A stretch of 64,000 nucleotides of DNA from Puniceicoccaceae bacterium Marseille-Q1082 (GCA_904424815.1 CAJGBI010000001.1:423010-487009); one strand, 5' to 3'. Shown: positions 51,917 through 60,815, numbered from the stretch's first letter. The notes: generated from the sequence alone by a model not told the origin. Translations and numbers: made by a program.

Positions 51917-54900
51917 CTAAGCCGCAAGACTTGCGTGGCAATATGAATCCGGCGCGGATGCGTATAAACTCAAATCGAGCTTTATTGAAATCAGGCGCGC
52001 CAGGGTTTTGTCGCTTTCGCATGTTATGCATCTCATTTTCGGGTTTGACGATTTCTGTTCTCGTTTCCGTCGTTTGCTTTGTCCGCACAACGGGCGATAT
52101 TGGATTGTATCGGAAGCGGGGAAGGGCGGGAGCCCATATTGAACTATCGCAGCACGCTTTCGGATTTCTTTGCTTATCGCTTTTGCAAAGGCGCCATAAT
52201 GTCGAATCCGCTCTGCAAAATTTTTCTCGACGTTTTCGAGCCTGTCCACTGTTGCGGAATATTCGGCTTCAAGTTCCGCAGCGTCCATTTCGGAATAGCG
52301 CTTTATGTTGTAAACGCGCATTTGGACGGCTCCCGCAAGAGCGCGCTTGTCGTCGCGTTCCATCCTTGACGGCTTTTTGCCCTTGTGCGAAACGATTTTC
52401 TCAAACTTTTCGGAAAGTTCCCTCTTTGTGTCCCTCACTCCGCGGTTGAATATCCGCAACGCTATATGTTCGGCGCGCAAAGTGTAATTGTCTATCTTTT
52501 GCCCGGCGCGCTCTCCGTCTTTGATTTTTATTACGGAATATCCCTTTGCGGACAAATCCGAGATTTTTTTCATTATCGCCTCGCGCTCCCTGCCGTATGT
52601 GAGGCGTTTTGCGGATTCGCGGAGAACTTCGGCAAGCGTGTTTCTGTACGCCCTGCGCCGCGCGGCTTCGTCCATTCCGCGCGCCTTTGCCGCCTTTGTC
52701 ACTCCCGCGCGGATTTTCCCTATTATGTCGCGTATCGAGGAAGGCGCGGGCTTTTCCCTCGCGCTTTCAATTTCCGCGTCTATCCCCTCTCCGGAGGTTT
52801 CAAACGTTTCCCCGCCGGATTCTTCCGCAGTATTTTCCCCGGGCTTTCTGCGCTCCGGCTCTTTTTCAAGCGCGTCTTCTATGGCGGCGGGCACGTCTAT
52901 GCCGAGCTCTTCCGACGATAGCCCTTTTACGGTCTCCAAGTCCCGCTGCCGCCGCTCTTTGAGCCATTCCATAAGCCTTTGCCTGGCTATCCCGTATTCC
53001 TCCCCGTCGCGGCGGAAAGACGCGTACATTTCCTCCACAACGTCGCGCGTCCAATACAAATCGTTTTCCGCCCGCTGGACGCCGAGATTCAAATCGTTCC
53101 CGAACTTCTCCTTGTCGGCCCTGTACCGTTCGGCGATTTCCCGCGCGCGGTTTACGGCGTATTCGCGCTTTGTGCCGTCGAACCTTTCGGGCGGCAACAC
53201 CCTGTCCAGCCTTGCGCTCGTTATCGCCCTGCCGAGCAGTATCTGCTTCGCAAGCACTATGCTCGCCCATATTACCGGATTTTCCCGCCGATCCTGCCGG
53301 AGCAAAAATCTTAACCTCGAAGAATTTTCCGAATTATTTTCTTGCAGAAGCGAAATTAATCTGTTGTCTATAAAATCATTGGGAGACCCTCGGGCGGAGA
53401 GCATGCTTATCTGTGTGGACACCTGTCCGATAAGGTCTCCCTTTTCCATTTCCGTCAAGGCTTGGTCGTAGTACCATTTGCCGTTGCGTTCTCCGATTGT
53501 AAGGCGCGCCGTATAATCCCTGCCGCCGATTTTTAAGCCGCAGGCGTAGTAGCGGTATTTGTCATACTTGCTGTTGCCTTTTTCATTCGGCTCTTCCCCG
53601 AGATATACCGCGTTTTCTATCATTTGCGGAATCGCCGCAAATGAACGCAAATAGTCCTTATTGCGACTGCCATGGGAAGTAATTTTTTTCGTCCCGACTC
53701 GCCCTACTTCAATTTCATCTCCGGTGTCGGCGTTGACATATTTTCTGCCGCGCAATTTTTTCAGGACGTATTCGCGCGCCGACTTCGCGTTCAATTCATA
53801 AAGCCCATTGTAGTCGTTTTCACCGATTTCCACGGGTCTTGCGGCTCTCAGCTTTTCCACGCGCTCCGGCGACGGGTCGTCTATCTTCCAGCGTATGTTG
53901 TCGGGATAGTTTTCCTCCGTCCAGTCTTCCCTTTGCACCCTTTCCACAAAGAACTTAAACGCCGCCCGCCAATCCTCCTCCACAGACATGTCCGCGGAGT
54001 AAACCTGCGGATGGTCGGCAAAGCGGATTTTCTTTTCCTCCCCGTTCGGCAGCTCCAAATAAATGTATTCGCTACCGTTGAAAGTCCCGCCCGTGCTGTT
54101 GACGATTTCTATTCCTATTTTGCGCAATGCGTATTCAAACCGCTTGCGCATTGCGTTTTGCGGGTTGTCCTCGTACAAATCCTCCTTGTAGTCGAGCTCG
54201 TCGTAGACATCGTCTTCCCACCGGCGTTCGAGCGCGTATCTTTTCGCATCTTCGAGCTCTGTGAAAAAGTCGAGCTCATTGCCGTCATCGTCTTCGACTT
54301 TGTATTCCCCGCCGCTTTCGGATATTTCGTAGGCCTTCGGATTGCGGTAATAGCGGTAGTCTTCCTCCCCGCCTTCCTCCCATTTCGACATATTGTCGCG
54401 TATGTATTTTTCGCGGTCGGCTTCCACCCTTGCCGCGCTTCGCCCTTTGGACTCTTTTAAATTGTCGGACTCAACCCGCTCGGCTTCGTCCATTATACCC
54501 TCAATGTCGGCGGCGGAAAGCTTCCTTATCCTTTCAAGAGCCTCATCGTCCTCTATCCTCCACCTTATATCCGGATTTTCAGAGTACGTTCCTATATTGT
54601 CCGTCGCAGATTTTATCTGATTGGAGTTTAGAGGAACATAAGATTCTCCTCTAAAAGATACCGTTTCTCCATATCCGCCGTCGGCACCTTCATCAAGAAT
54701 TATACCATCGTAATTGTAGCCTTTTTCCTCTATAAACTCCAATAAATCACTTCCGTCCGTCCAATCGGGTAAACCTCGCTCTGTAAGCGGCGCGCCATTG
54801 CCCCATTTGCGGTAAAACTCTTTTTCAAAAATCTCCCGTTCCCGTTTACTGCGCGTGTCAAACGGATTTTTTATATCCAGAAACACATCGTAGATTCCGC

Positions 54901-56449
54901 TGTTATTGCCACCTTTTTTATAACGCGCTGCGTAATTTTTTTGGGCTGTGAAATAAGATTCATTTTTAAAAATCGTAAATCCATAATACGGACTACCGTG
55001 GTAAACCACTTTCGGCTCTCCGTTCTCGTCCACGACTTTGGAAACATTTCCCTTGACTTCGCGAATTTTTTTTACGAAATTCTTTACAGAATCCGAGTAA
55101 TCGGCAGAAATCGAGTTCTCTTTTGAACCGCGCGGCTGCCCTCTATACTCGGATTCTTCTATTATATCAAGTCCTTCAAGGGAATATAGCTTGTTTCCGC
55201 TATAAAGTTCTCTTGCCGTAATCTTTACAACATAGAACCCTCCGTCCATATATAGCGGAGCATAAAACTTCAAATATTGCTTAATATTCGAGTCTCCGTC
55301 TCTTGGCGGTTCCGCTTCAAGAAGTTCGGAATTTTCGAACAACTTCCCCACGTTGGCAAAAGCGAGCGCGTGAAGCCTATTGTTGCCGGTTTTGCCGCGC
55401 GCCAAACCGCTGTTCATTTTATCGATACCGCTTCTTCCCAAAGTTGCAGTATGCCCGTCTTTGCTTGTAAACTTGCCGCCTTGCAAATTCCCCCTTGCGA
55501 ATTTGTACGCTTCATCTATGTCAAAGATTTCGTGTTCGGGATAGGCTTCCGCGAGCATCTCCCAATCGTCAAACCACCTTTTGAAATTGGGTGTTCTGAC
55601 CCGCACCCATTGCTCTTCCGTCAAATTTGTGCGCTTGCCGTTCGGAGCTTTCATCCATAAAGGCGTCCCCATGTACTTGGATTTAACCTCCTCGTACTGC
55701 TTTTGCGCTTCCGATATTTCCTCCGCCGTGGGCTCCCCAGTGTCCCTCCAGCGGAGATTTCCATTTCCAGCCTCGTTGGAAAGGTCTGCCGCATAATGCC
55801 TGTAAGCCTCTTCAAGCTTTTCGAGTTTCGTCGGATTTTCCTCTCCGAATAGCGACTGCGTCGTCGTGTCTATCTTCTTGCATTCCGCCGCGTATTGCCT
55901 CAGTACTCCCGAAATGCCGCCGGAGCTTTTCGCGTTCTCCTCAAAGAGCCTCATCAGAAACATCGTTTCGGCGGACGGAGCTTCCCTGAACATGTCGGTT
56001 TGCGCGGCAAACTCGTCTACCGTCTGCCCTTTGTCGCGCGTTTCCACAAAGAGCTCCACCGCTTGCGAAAGCTCGCCGGAAAGGTCGTATTCGGGCTTGT
56101 TCGCAAGCTCCGCGAGATTCGCCGCGGATTGCATCAGCCCGTTGATCAGCGCGCTGTAGCCCTCCGGATTGTCCAGCAGCCTTTCGACCGTTTCGCGCCT
56201 TTCGGGATTGAGCATCGCCGCCAGCACCGCCGCCCTTATGCGCGGCGACAAATTTTGCCTGACGGAGCCGTCCCTGTTTCGGTACGCCTCCCCGCCTCCG
56301 ACAAGATTCAAAAACGCATTGTAAAAATCCGCGTTTGAAGCGGACAAAACATTGCCGCTCGCGTCCGGAAAAAATATGTCCAGCAAATCGGCCTCGAGTA
56401 TCCTGCGCGAATCGGCTATCGCCTGCTCCGCAACGCTCATCCCCGCCAC
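51917..56449 (-). CDS. Giant polyvalent protein of mobile-element type, probably 5'-truncated
   Basis: 1510 residues. Domains in order: DdrB-like all-helical region (~1-215, MSVAEQAIADSRRIL, ...QSLFGEE); WMKAPNGKRTNLTEEQWVRVR linker (~265-300); first LPD3/PBECR-like module (~320-440); ART-like ADP-ribosyltransferase domain (~478-640, VVYHGSPYYGF with His484, SYFTAQKNYA, ending NSNQIKSATDNIGTYSENPDIRW); an acidic region and a second domain with YLELPNGEEKKIRFADHPQ (~640-870); a second LPD3/PBECR-like module (~880-1000, HGSRNKDYLRSF); and a helical C-terminal third. Such chains are made by phages and conjugative elements and delivered with DNA. The frame stays open in protein-like composition upstream of the GTG start to the CorC-family stop at 56496, so the 5' end is probably missing. 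The last ~75 residues look out of frame. No other mobile gene is adjacent. Confidence 0.75.
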   Translation of the reverse strand: MAGMSVAEQAIADSRRILEADLLDIFFPDASGNVLSASNADFYNAFLNLVGGGEAYRNRDGSVRQNLSPRIRAAVLAAMLNPERRETVERLLDNPEGYSALINGLMQSAANLAELANKPEYDLSGELSQAVELFVETRDKGQTVDEFAAQTDMFREAPSAETMFLMRLFEENAKSSGGISGVLRQYAAECKKIDTTTQSLFGEENPTKLEKLEEAYRHYAADLSNEAGNGNLRWRDTGEPTAEEISEAQKQYEEVKSKYMGTPLWMKAPNGKRTNLTEEQWVRVRTPNFKRWFDDWEMLAEAYPEHEIFDIDEAYKFARGNLQGGKFTSKDGHTATLGRSGIDKMNSGLARGKTGNNRLHALAFANVGKLFENSELLEAEPPRDGDSNIKQYLKFYAPLYMDGGFYVVKITARELYSGNKLYSLEGLDIIEESEYRGQPRGSKENSISADYSDSVKNFVKKIREVKGNVSKVVDENGEPKVVYHGSPYYGFTIFKNESYFTAQKNYAARYKKGGNNSGIYDVFLDIKNPFDTRSKREREIFEKEFYRKWGNGAPLTERGLPDWTDGSDLLEFIEEKGYNYDGIILDEGADGGYGETVSFRGESYVPLNSNQIKSATDNIGTYSENPDIRWRIEDDEALERIRKLSAADIEGIMDEAERVESDNLKESKGRSAARVEADREKYIRDNMSKWEEGGEEDYRYYRNPKAYEISESGGEYKVEDDDGNELDFFTELEDAKRYALERRWEDDVYDELDYKEDLYEDNPQNAMRKRFEYALRKIGIEIVNSTGGTFNGSEYIYLELPNGEEKKIRFADHPQVYSADMSVEEDWRAAFKFFVERVQREDWTEENYPDNIRWKIDDPSPERVEKLRAARPVEIGENDYNGLYELNAKSAREYVLKKLRGRKYVNADTGDEIEVGRVGTKKITSHGSRNKDYLRSFAAIPQMIENAVYLGEEPNEKGNSKYDKYRYYACGLKIGGRDYTARLTIGERNGKWYYDQALTEMEKGDLIGQVSTQISMLSARGSPNDFIDNRLISLLQENNSENSSRLRFLLRQDRRENPVIWASIVLAKQILLGRAITSARLDRVLPPERFDGTKREYAVNRAREIAERYRADKEKFGNDLNLGVQRAENDLYWTRDVVEEMYASFRRDGEEYGIARQRLMEWLKERRQRDLETVKGLSSEELGIDVPAAIEDALEKEPERRKPGENTAEESGGETFETSGEGIDAEIESAREKPAPSSIRDIIGKIRAGVTKAAKARGMDEAARRRAYRNTLAEVLRESAKRLTYGREREAIMKKISDLSAKGYSVIKIKDGERAGQKIDNYTLRAEHIALRIFNRGVRDTKRELSEKFEKIVSHKGKKPSRMERDDKRALAGAVQMRVYNIKRYSEMDAAELEAEYSATVDRLENVEKNFAERIRHYGAFAKAISKEIRKRAAIVQYGLPPFPASDTIQYRPLCGQSKRRKREQKSSNPKMRCITCESDKTLARLISIKLDLSLYASAPDSYCHASLAA

Positions 56450-56495
56450 CTGGCTCTTGTTCGAACGCGCGGCCGGGCGCGCGGGAAAGCGGCGC

Positions 56496-57770
56496 CTACG
56501 CCTCGAAATCGACCGGCAGCCTCTTGGCTATTATTTTGTCTATGCGCGCGCCGTCCATGTCCACCACTTCGAGCTCGAAGCCGTTCCACTCGACCCTTTC
56601 GCCCGCCTTCGGTATGCGCTTTAACAGCGCGAGTATCAGGCCGCCCACCGTGTTGCATGTCTGCGTCTGGTCGTCGATTTCAAAGAATATCAGGAAGTCG
56701 TGGAAGGGGCACTGCCCGTTTACGAGAAATGTGCCGTCCGCCCTGCGGACTATGTCGTCCTCTTCATTGGCTTCGGGCATGTCCCCGAGAACCGCGTCGA
56801 TAATGTCGTTTAGCGTGACGATGCCGAGCGTCACGCCGAATTCGTTGGAGATTATCGCGTTTTTCAGGCGCAGCTCGCGCATCTGTTCGAGCGCGTTGTA
56901 GACTTTTGTGTCGTCCTTGAAGTAGTGCACGGGCTTTAGCGCCGAGCGTATGGAAAACCCGGGCTCGCCGAGCCTCCCGAAGAGGTCTTCGAGCGAGACG
57001 GTTCCGAGGATTTCGTCGAGCGACCCGTCAGTCACGGGGTATACCGTATGGGGGTGTTTTTTTACGAGCTCTTCGATTTGCCGGTTGGAAAACGACGCGT
57101 CTATTTTGACGATGTCGTTGCGCGGCGTCATTATGGACTCTACATACCGGTCGCCGAGCGAAAAGACCCTTTCGACGATGTTGCGCTCCACGGGCTGGAC
57201 TTCGCCGCCCGCTTCGGCCTCTTCCACGAGGGATTTTATTTCTCGCTCCGTCACCCTGCTTTTTACCTGGCTTATGCCCATGAGCTTCAAAACCGCGGTG
57301 CTCGACTTGCTTAGAATCCACACGAACGGCGCCGTAGCCTTTGAAAGCAGCGTCATGGGGGCGGCGACGAGCTTTGCGACCCTTTCGGGAGCGGCCAGCC
57401 CGATCCTCTTGGGCACGAGCTCCCCGAATATCAGCGTGAGGTATGTTGCTGCCAGCACAACCGTTCCCTGCGCCCCGAGCGTCGCCCACTTTTGCGGGAC
57501 TCCCGCCGAGGCGAGGCATTCCCCGAATTTGCCCGCGATTGCCTCGCCCGAGTAAATGCCCGTCAATATTCCGATAAGGGTTATGCCGATTTGGACGGTC
57601 GAAAAAAACCTGTCGGGGCTTTCGGCGAGGGCGAGCGCCTCTTTTGCCGACTTGCTCCCGCCCTTTGCGTCGGAGGCGAGATTGGATTTTCTGAGCGACA
57701 CGAGGGCGATTTCAGACATTGCAAGTATTCCGTTCGAGAGTATTAGCGCGGCGATTATGACAAATTCCAT
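56496..57770 (-). CDS. CNNM/CorC-family membrane protein (hemolysin-like)
   Basis: 424 residues: a CNNM (DUF21) membrane domain (1-~185, starting FVIIAALILSNGILAMSEIALVSLRKSNL and including FGELVPKRIGL), two CBS domains (MTPRNDIVKID..., and KPVHYFKDDTKVYNALEQMRELRLKNAIISNEFGVTLGIVTLNDIIDAVLGDM), and a C-terminal CorC/HlyC domain. Members are Mg2+/Co2+ transporters or regulators. The stop codon is 46 bases from the polyvalent-protein start, with that protein's apparent frame continuing into the gap. It has its own promoter, divergent from umuD. Confidence 0.93.
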   Translation of the reverse strand: MEFVIIAALILSNGILAMSEIALVSLRKSNLASDAKGGSKSAKEALALAESPDRFFSTVQIGITLIGILTGIYSGEAIAGKFGECLASAGVPQKWATLGAQGTVVLAATYLTLIFGELVPKRIGLAAPERVAKLVAAPMTLLSKATAPFVWILSKSSTAVLKLMGISQVKSRVTEREIKSLVEEAEAGGEVQPVERNIVERVFSLGDRYVESIMTPRNDIVKIDASFSNRQIEELVKKHPHTVYPVTDGSLDEILGTVSLEDLFGRLGEPGFSIRSALKPVHYFKDDTKVYNALEQMRELRLKNAIISNEFGVTLGIVTLNDIIDAVLGDMPEANEEDDIVRRADGTFLVNGQCPFHDFLIFFEIDDQTQTCNTVGGLILALLKRIPKAGERVEWNGFELEVVDMDGARIDKIIAKRLPVDFEA

Positions 57771-57785
57771 ATTATATACGCCCTT

Positions 57786-57813
57786 ATATTATTTGGGGCG
57801 TTTTGCGGGTCAA
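57786..57813 (-). promoter_or_regulatory. Promoter of the CorC-family gene
   Basis: Minus-strand TTGACC (57808-57813) and TAATAT (57786-57791) are 16 bases apart, 15 bases before the ATG. Confidence 0.55.
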
Positions 57814-57836
57814 CATCTAAAAAACGCCGGGGGATC

Positions 57837-57865
57837 TTGACCTTTTCATCAAAAAATACGATACG
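57837..57865 (+). promoter_or_regulatory. Putative promoter of umuDC
   Basis: TTGACC (57837-57842) and GATACG (57860-57865) are 17 bases apart, only 6 bases before ATG 57872. No LexA-type palindrome could be recognised. Confidence 0.45.
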
Positions 57866-57871
57866 AAATCC

Positions 57872-58264
57872 ATGGAAGAAGAATCCGGATTCGCCCCGCG
57901 CCTGAACGGCTTTTCCGCCGCCGTGAACCGCTGCGCCCGCGGGCCGCTCGACTTGAACTCGCTACTCGTGCGCAACCCGTCGTCCACGTTTTTTGCGCGG
58001 ATGGCGGGCGATTCCATGGTGGGGGCGGGGATTTGCGACGGCGATTTGCTCGTAATCGACCGCAGCCTTTCGCCCAGGGACGGCGACATAGTGGTGGCTT
58101 TTGCCGGCGGGGAATTTGTCGCGCGGCGTTTCAGGCGGGCCGCGGGGGGCGTGAGGCTCGAGTCCGAGGGCGCGCGCAGCGAAAGCCTTTCGTTTTCCGG
58201 CGAAGGCGGCGTCGACCTCTTCGGCGTCGTCACCGCCATGGTTCGCAGGTTTTCCCGAATATGA
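57872..58264 (+). CDS. umuD: UmuD-like protein with altered self-cleavage residues
   Basis: 130 residues. It aligns with Escherichia coli UmuD from GFSAAVNRCARGPLDLNSLL through ARMAGDSMVGAGICDGDLLVID to the C-terminal DLFGVVTAMV. The nucleophile Ser is Ser48 in GDSM. The catalytic Lys (Lys97 in E. coli, 37 residues after Ser60) is Arg85 here (EFVARRF). The Cys24-Gly25 cleavage site corresponds to Asn12-Gly13, and only 12 residues precede it instead of 24. The stop overlaps umuC (ATGA). It may be a non-cleavable, always-active UmuD'-like partner. Confidence 0.88.
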   Translation: MEEESGFAPRLNGFSAAVNRCARGPLDLNSLLVRNPSSTFFARMAGDSMVGAGICDGDLLVIDRSLSPRDGDIVVAFAGGEFVARRFRRAAGGVRLESEGARSESLSFSGEGGVDLFGVVTAMVRRFSRI

Positions 58265-59502
58265 CGGGCTTGGTCGACGGCAACAATTTTTTCGTGTCGT
58301 GCGAGAGGGTTTTCGACCGCTCGCTCGAAGGCCGCCCCGTGGCGGTGCTGTCGAGCAACGACGGCTGCGTGGTTTCGCGCTCGAACGAGCTCAAAGCGCT
58401 CGGAATACCGATGGGCGCGCCGTATTTTCAGCTGCGCCCGCGCGCGCGCAGCCTCGGGATAGAATTCAGGTCGGGAAATTTCGAGCTATACGCCGATATG
58501 TCGCGCAGGCTAATGGAGACTCTCGGAGATTTGTTCGGCGACATAGAGCAGTATTCCATCGACGAGGCGTTCGTGTTTCCGCCCGGTGGCATAGATCTTC
58601 TCGATTTCGGCAGAATGGCGCGCGCCGCGGTTCTCAGGCGAATCGGCATACCGTGCGGCATAGGTTTTGCGCCGACAAAAACTCTCGCAAAGATCGCCAA
58701 CCACATCGCGAAAAAAACCGAGGGCGGCGTTTTCATAATGCCGGAGGACGCGCGCGAAATTCTCGGGAAAATTCCCGTTTCGGAAGTTTGGGGCGTTGGA
58801 AGGCGGCTCGCGCCGAAGCTCGAGCGCGACAGGATACTGACGGCCCGCGACCTTGCCGAATGCCCCGGCGCAAGGCTCCGCAAGAAATACGGCGTGACCC
58901 TCGAGCGCACGGCGCTGGAGCTCGCAGGGAAGCCCTGTTCGGGCGATTCGCGCGGCGCGGGAGAGCTTTCGCAGAGCATAGCGTGCTCGAGGTGTTTCGG
59001 AGAGCCTGTCGGGGATTTCGAGTCTCTCTCGCAATCCGTGGCCTACCATCTCGGCAGGGCGGCTGAGAAGCTGCGAGAGCAGGGGCAGCGGGCTGGCGGG
59101 GCGGGGGCGTATTTTGTGTATTATCCCGAGCGGTCGCCGCGCAGGCTCGAGGGCGGCGGTGTTTCGGCGAGCGTGGCGTTTTCGCGCCCCACCGACGACA
59201 CGTCGGAAATGATAAAGGCGGTATTTCCCAAACTCCGCGAAATCTTCATCGAAGGAAGGCGGTACAAAAAGAGCGGCGCGACCCTTTGGGGGCTCGAGAG
59301 CGGCGCGGTGCAGGGGGAGCTTTTCGGGCCGTCGCCCGAGCGCAGCAGGCTCTATTCCTCCGTGGACGAGGTAAACAGAAAGTTTGGCAGGGGAACGCTT
59401 TTCCCCCTTGCGGAAGGCGTGGATAAAAAGTGGAGAGCGCGCAGGGACATGCTCAGCAGGGCCTATACCACTTCATGGGACGACATAATTTCCGTAAGAT
59501 GA
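58261..59502 (+). CDS. umuC: Y-family DNA polymerase V catalytic subunit
   Basis: 413 residues; translesion DNA polymerase. The sequence has VDGNNFFVSCERVF (first metal site), VVSRSNELKALGIPMGAPYFQ (finger loop), DIEQYSIDEAFV (catalytic D-E), GFAPTKTLAKIANHIAK (thumb) and a helix-hairpin-helix around VWGVGRRLAPKLER. The C-terminal little-finger domain and a UmuC tail (DEVNRKFGRGTLFPLAEG) follow. ATG 58261 overlaps the umuD stop. Confidence 0.95.
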   Translation: MTGLVDGNNFFVSCERVFDRSLEGRPVAVLSSNDGCVVSRSNELKALGIPMGAPYFQLRPRARSLGIEFRSGNFELYADMSRRLMETLGDLFGDIEQYSIDEAFVFPPGGIDLLDFGRMARAAVLRRIGIPCGIGFAPTKTLAKIANHIAKKTEGGVFIMPEDAREILGKIPVSEVWGVGRRLAPKLERDRILTARDLAECPGARLRKKYGVTLERTALELAGKPCSGDSRGAGELSQSIACSRCFGEPVGDFESLSQSVAYHLGRAAEKLREQGQRAGGAGAYFVYYPERSPRRLEGGGVSASVAFSRPTDDTSEMIKAVFPKLREIFIEGRRYKKSGATLWGLESGAVQGELFGPSPERSRLYSSVDEVNRKFGRGTLFPLAEGVDKKWRARRDMLSRAYTTSWDDIISVR

Positions 59503-59589
59503 CTTTTTGCGGGGAATTGAAAATATTATTTGTCGATTTAAAAGAAACATAAAATTAGGCAGTTGAGAGCAAAATATCTAAAAAAATTC

Positions 59590-59618
59590 TTGAATTGTGT
59601 TTTTTTGTGCGCTATAAA
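59590..59618 (+). promoter_or_regulatory. Promoter of the XRE-type gene
   Basis: TTGAAT (59590-59595) and TATAAA (59613-59618) are 17 bases apart in an AT-rich gap, 25 bases before ATG 59644. Confidence 0.6.
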
Positions 59619-59643
59619 TTCCCACATTATTTTTTATAGAAAA

Positions 59644-60102
59644 ATGGCAGATATAAAAAACGTTTTGTTTGACGAAATTCGCAGGCTTGCCCGCAAAGAA
59701 GTAAAGGCGGCGGTCGCCCCCTTGCAGTCCAAGGTGTCGGAATTGCGCAAGGCGGTGGCGGCGCTTTCGCGCGAGCTCAAAGTTTCCGTTTCAGAGAAAC
59801 CCAAAGCGCTTGAACCCGAGGCGGGCGCGGAAGCTTCCGCCGAAAAGCCGTCGAAAAAGTTCAGGTTTAACGCGGCTTCCGTTAAAAAGCTCAGGGCAAA
59901 GTTCGGACTTTCCCAGGCGGAATTTGCAAAGCTCGTCGGCGTAAGCATGCTTACAGTGAGTTGCTGGGAGCTCGGCAAAACGTCCCCGAGGGCGGGGGCG
60001 AAAGCGAGGCTTGCCGAATTGCGCTCAATGGGCAAGCGCGAGATTGCGCGCGTGCGCGCGGAAAAAAAGGAACCGGCTCCGGAAGAGAACCCCGGGCAGT
60101 AG
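59644..60102 (+). CDS. XRE-type helix-turn-helix DNA-binding protein
   Basis: 152 residues. The N-terminal ~55 residues form a helix or coiled coil (RRLARKEVKAAVAPLQSKVSELRKAVAALSRELK), followed by a Lys/Pro/Ala linker, an XRE HTH (ASVKKLRAKFGLSQAEFAKLVGVSMLTVSCWELGKTSPR) and a basic tail. Start chosen at ATG 59644, after the promoter; an upstream extension would be hydrophobic and atypical. The role is unknown; related proteins with this coiled coil plus HTH layout are common as stand-alone regulators. Confidence 0.8.
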   Translation: MADIKNVLFDEIRRLARKEVKAAVAPLQSKVSELRKAVAALSRELKVSVSEKPKALEPEAGAEASAEKPSKKFRFNAASVKKLRAKFGLSQAEFAKLVGVSMLTVSCWELGKTSPRAGAKARLAELRSMGKREIARVRAEKKEPAPEENPGQ

Positions 60103-60127
60103 CCGCATAGGTCGCGGGGTTTTCCCG

Positions 60128-60177
60128 CGCTTCCGCCGCCCGTTTCCAATGGCGGCGGGGAAGGGGTGTGCTTTTTT
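60128..60177 (+). terminator. Weak terminator after the XRE-type gene
   Basis: Stem CCGCCGCC/GGCGGCGG (60133-60140 with 60151-60158) with possible extension CTTCC/GGAAG; six T lie at 60172-60177, some distance from the stem. Confidence 0.35.
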
Positions 60178-60815
60178 CGGGAATCCTCCGTTTTTCAATT
60201 TTCCGCCGAACGGTAGAGGCGGAAAAAGGCGCGCGGGAGTTATAGCCGAAGAGGCGTCGTGCCGTCCCGTCTGGCGGTTGGGCGCGCAATTGAGTTGTCT
60301 TTGCGGCGTCAGATGTTCCGCGGGGAAGGGTAGGTTTTTTGTTCGTCGTTGGCGCAGACAGCCGAATATTTTTGCGGACGGAATTACCGCGCCTGCGCCG
60401 TTTAAAACGATGGAAGTTTAACTTGTATCGGGGAAGTGGGCTTTGAATAGACGCCGAAAGTTGGGGAATAGGGATTTTGGGATTATTGTTTCTCTATAGA
60501 TTTTCGTTTCCGCCAACTTCCCAAACCCTATCGGCGCTTCGCGTCTCATTTCCCCCGAATTTCGCAATTTTTTGCGTTGGGCGTAAAACATTCGGCTGTT
60601 TGGTTTCTTTTTGTGAAGGTTTTTTAAGTTTCACAAGGCAAATAGAATATAGGGCTATATAACTTTCAGCCTTGCAACGCGCCAAATACAACTGAGACAT
60701 TTATGCTTAGTTGCGTACTGGTTTTTTGAGGATAATAAGGAAATAAACACCGGATTGCATGAATGAACCTAATACATTTTTTATATGTCTTTATCAATTT
60801 TGAGGAGTGTTCATA

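Noticed and set aside
51725-56495. Complete prophage or conjugative element around the polyvalent gene
   Set aside because: No integrase, portal, terminase, relaxase, tra gene, flanking direct repeat or tRNA target is present on either side.
60477-60662. 61-codon plus-strand frame
   Set aside because: No ribosome site, hydrophobic start followed by Ser/Phe-rich text, and a similar-size frame on the other strand; no support for a gene.
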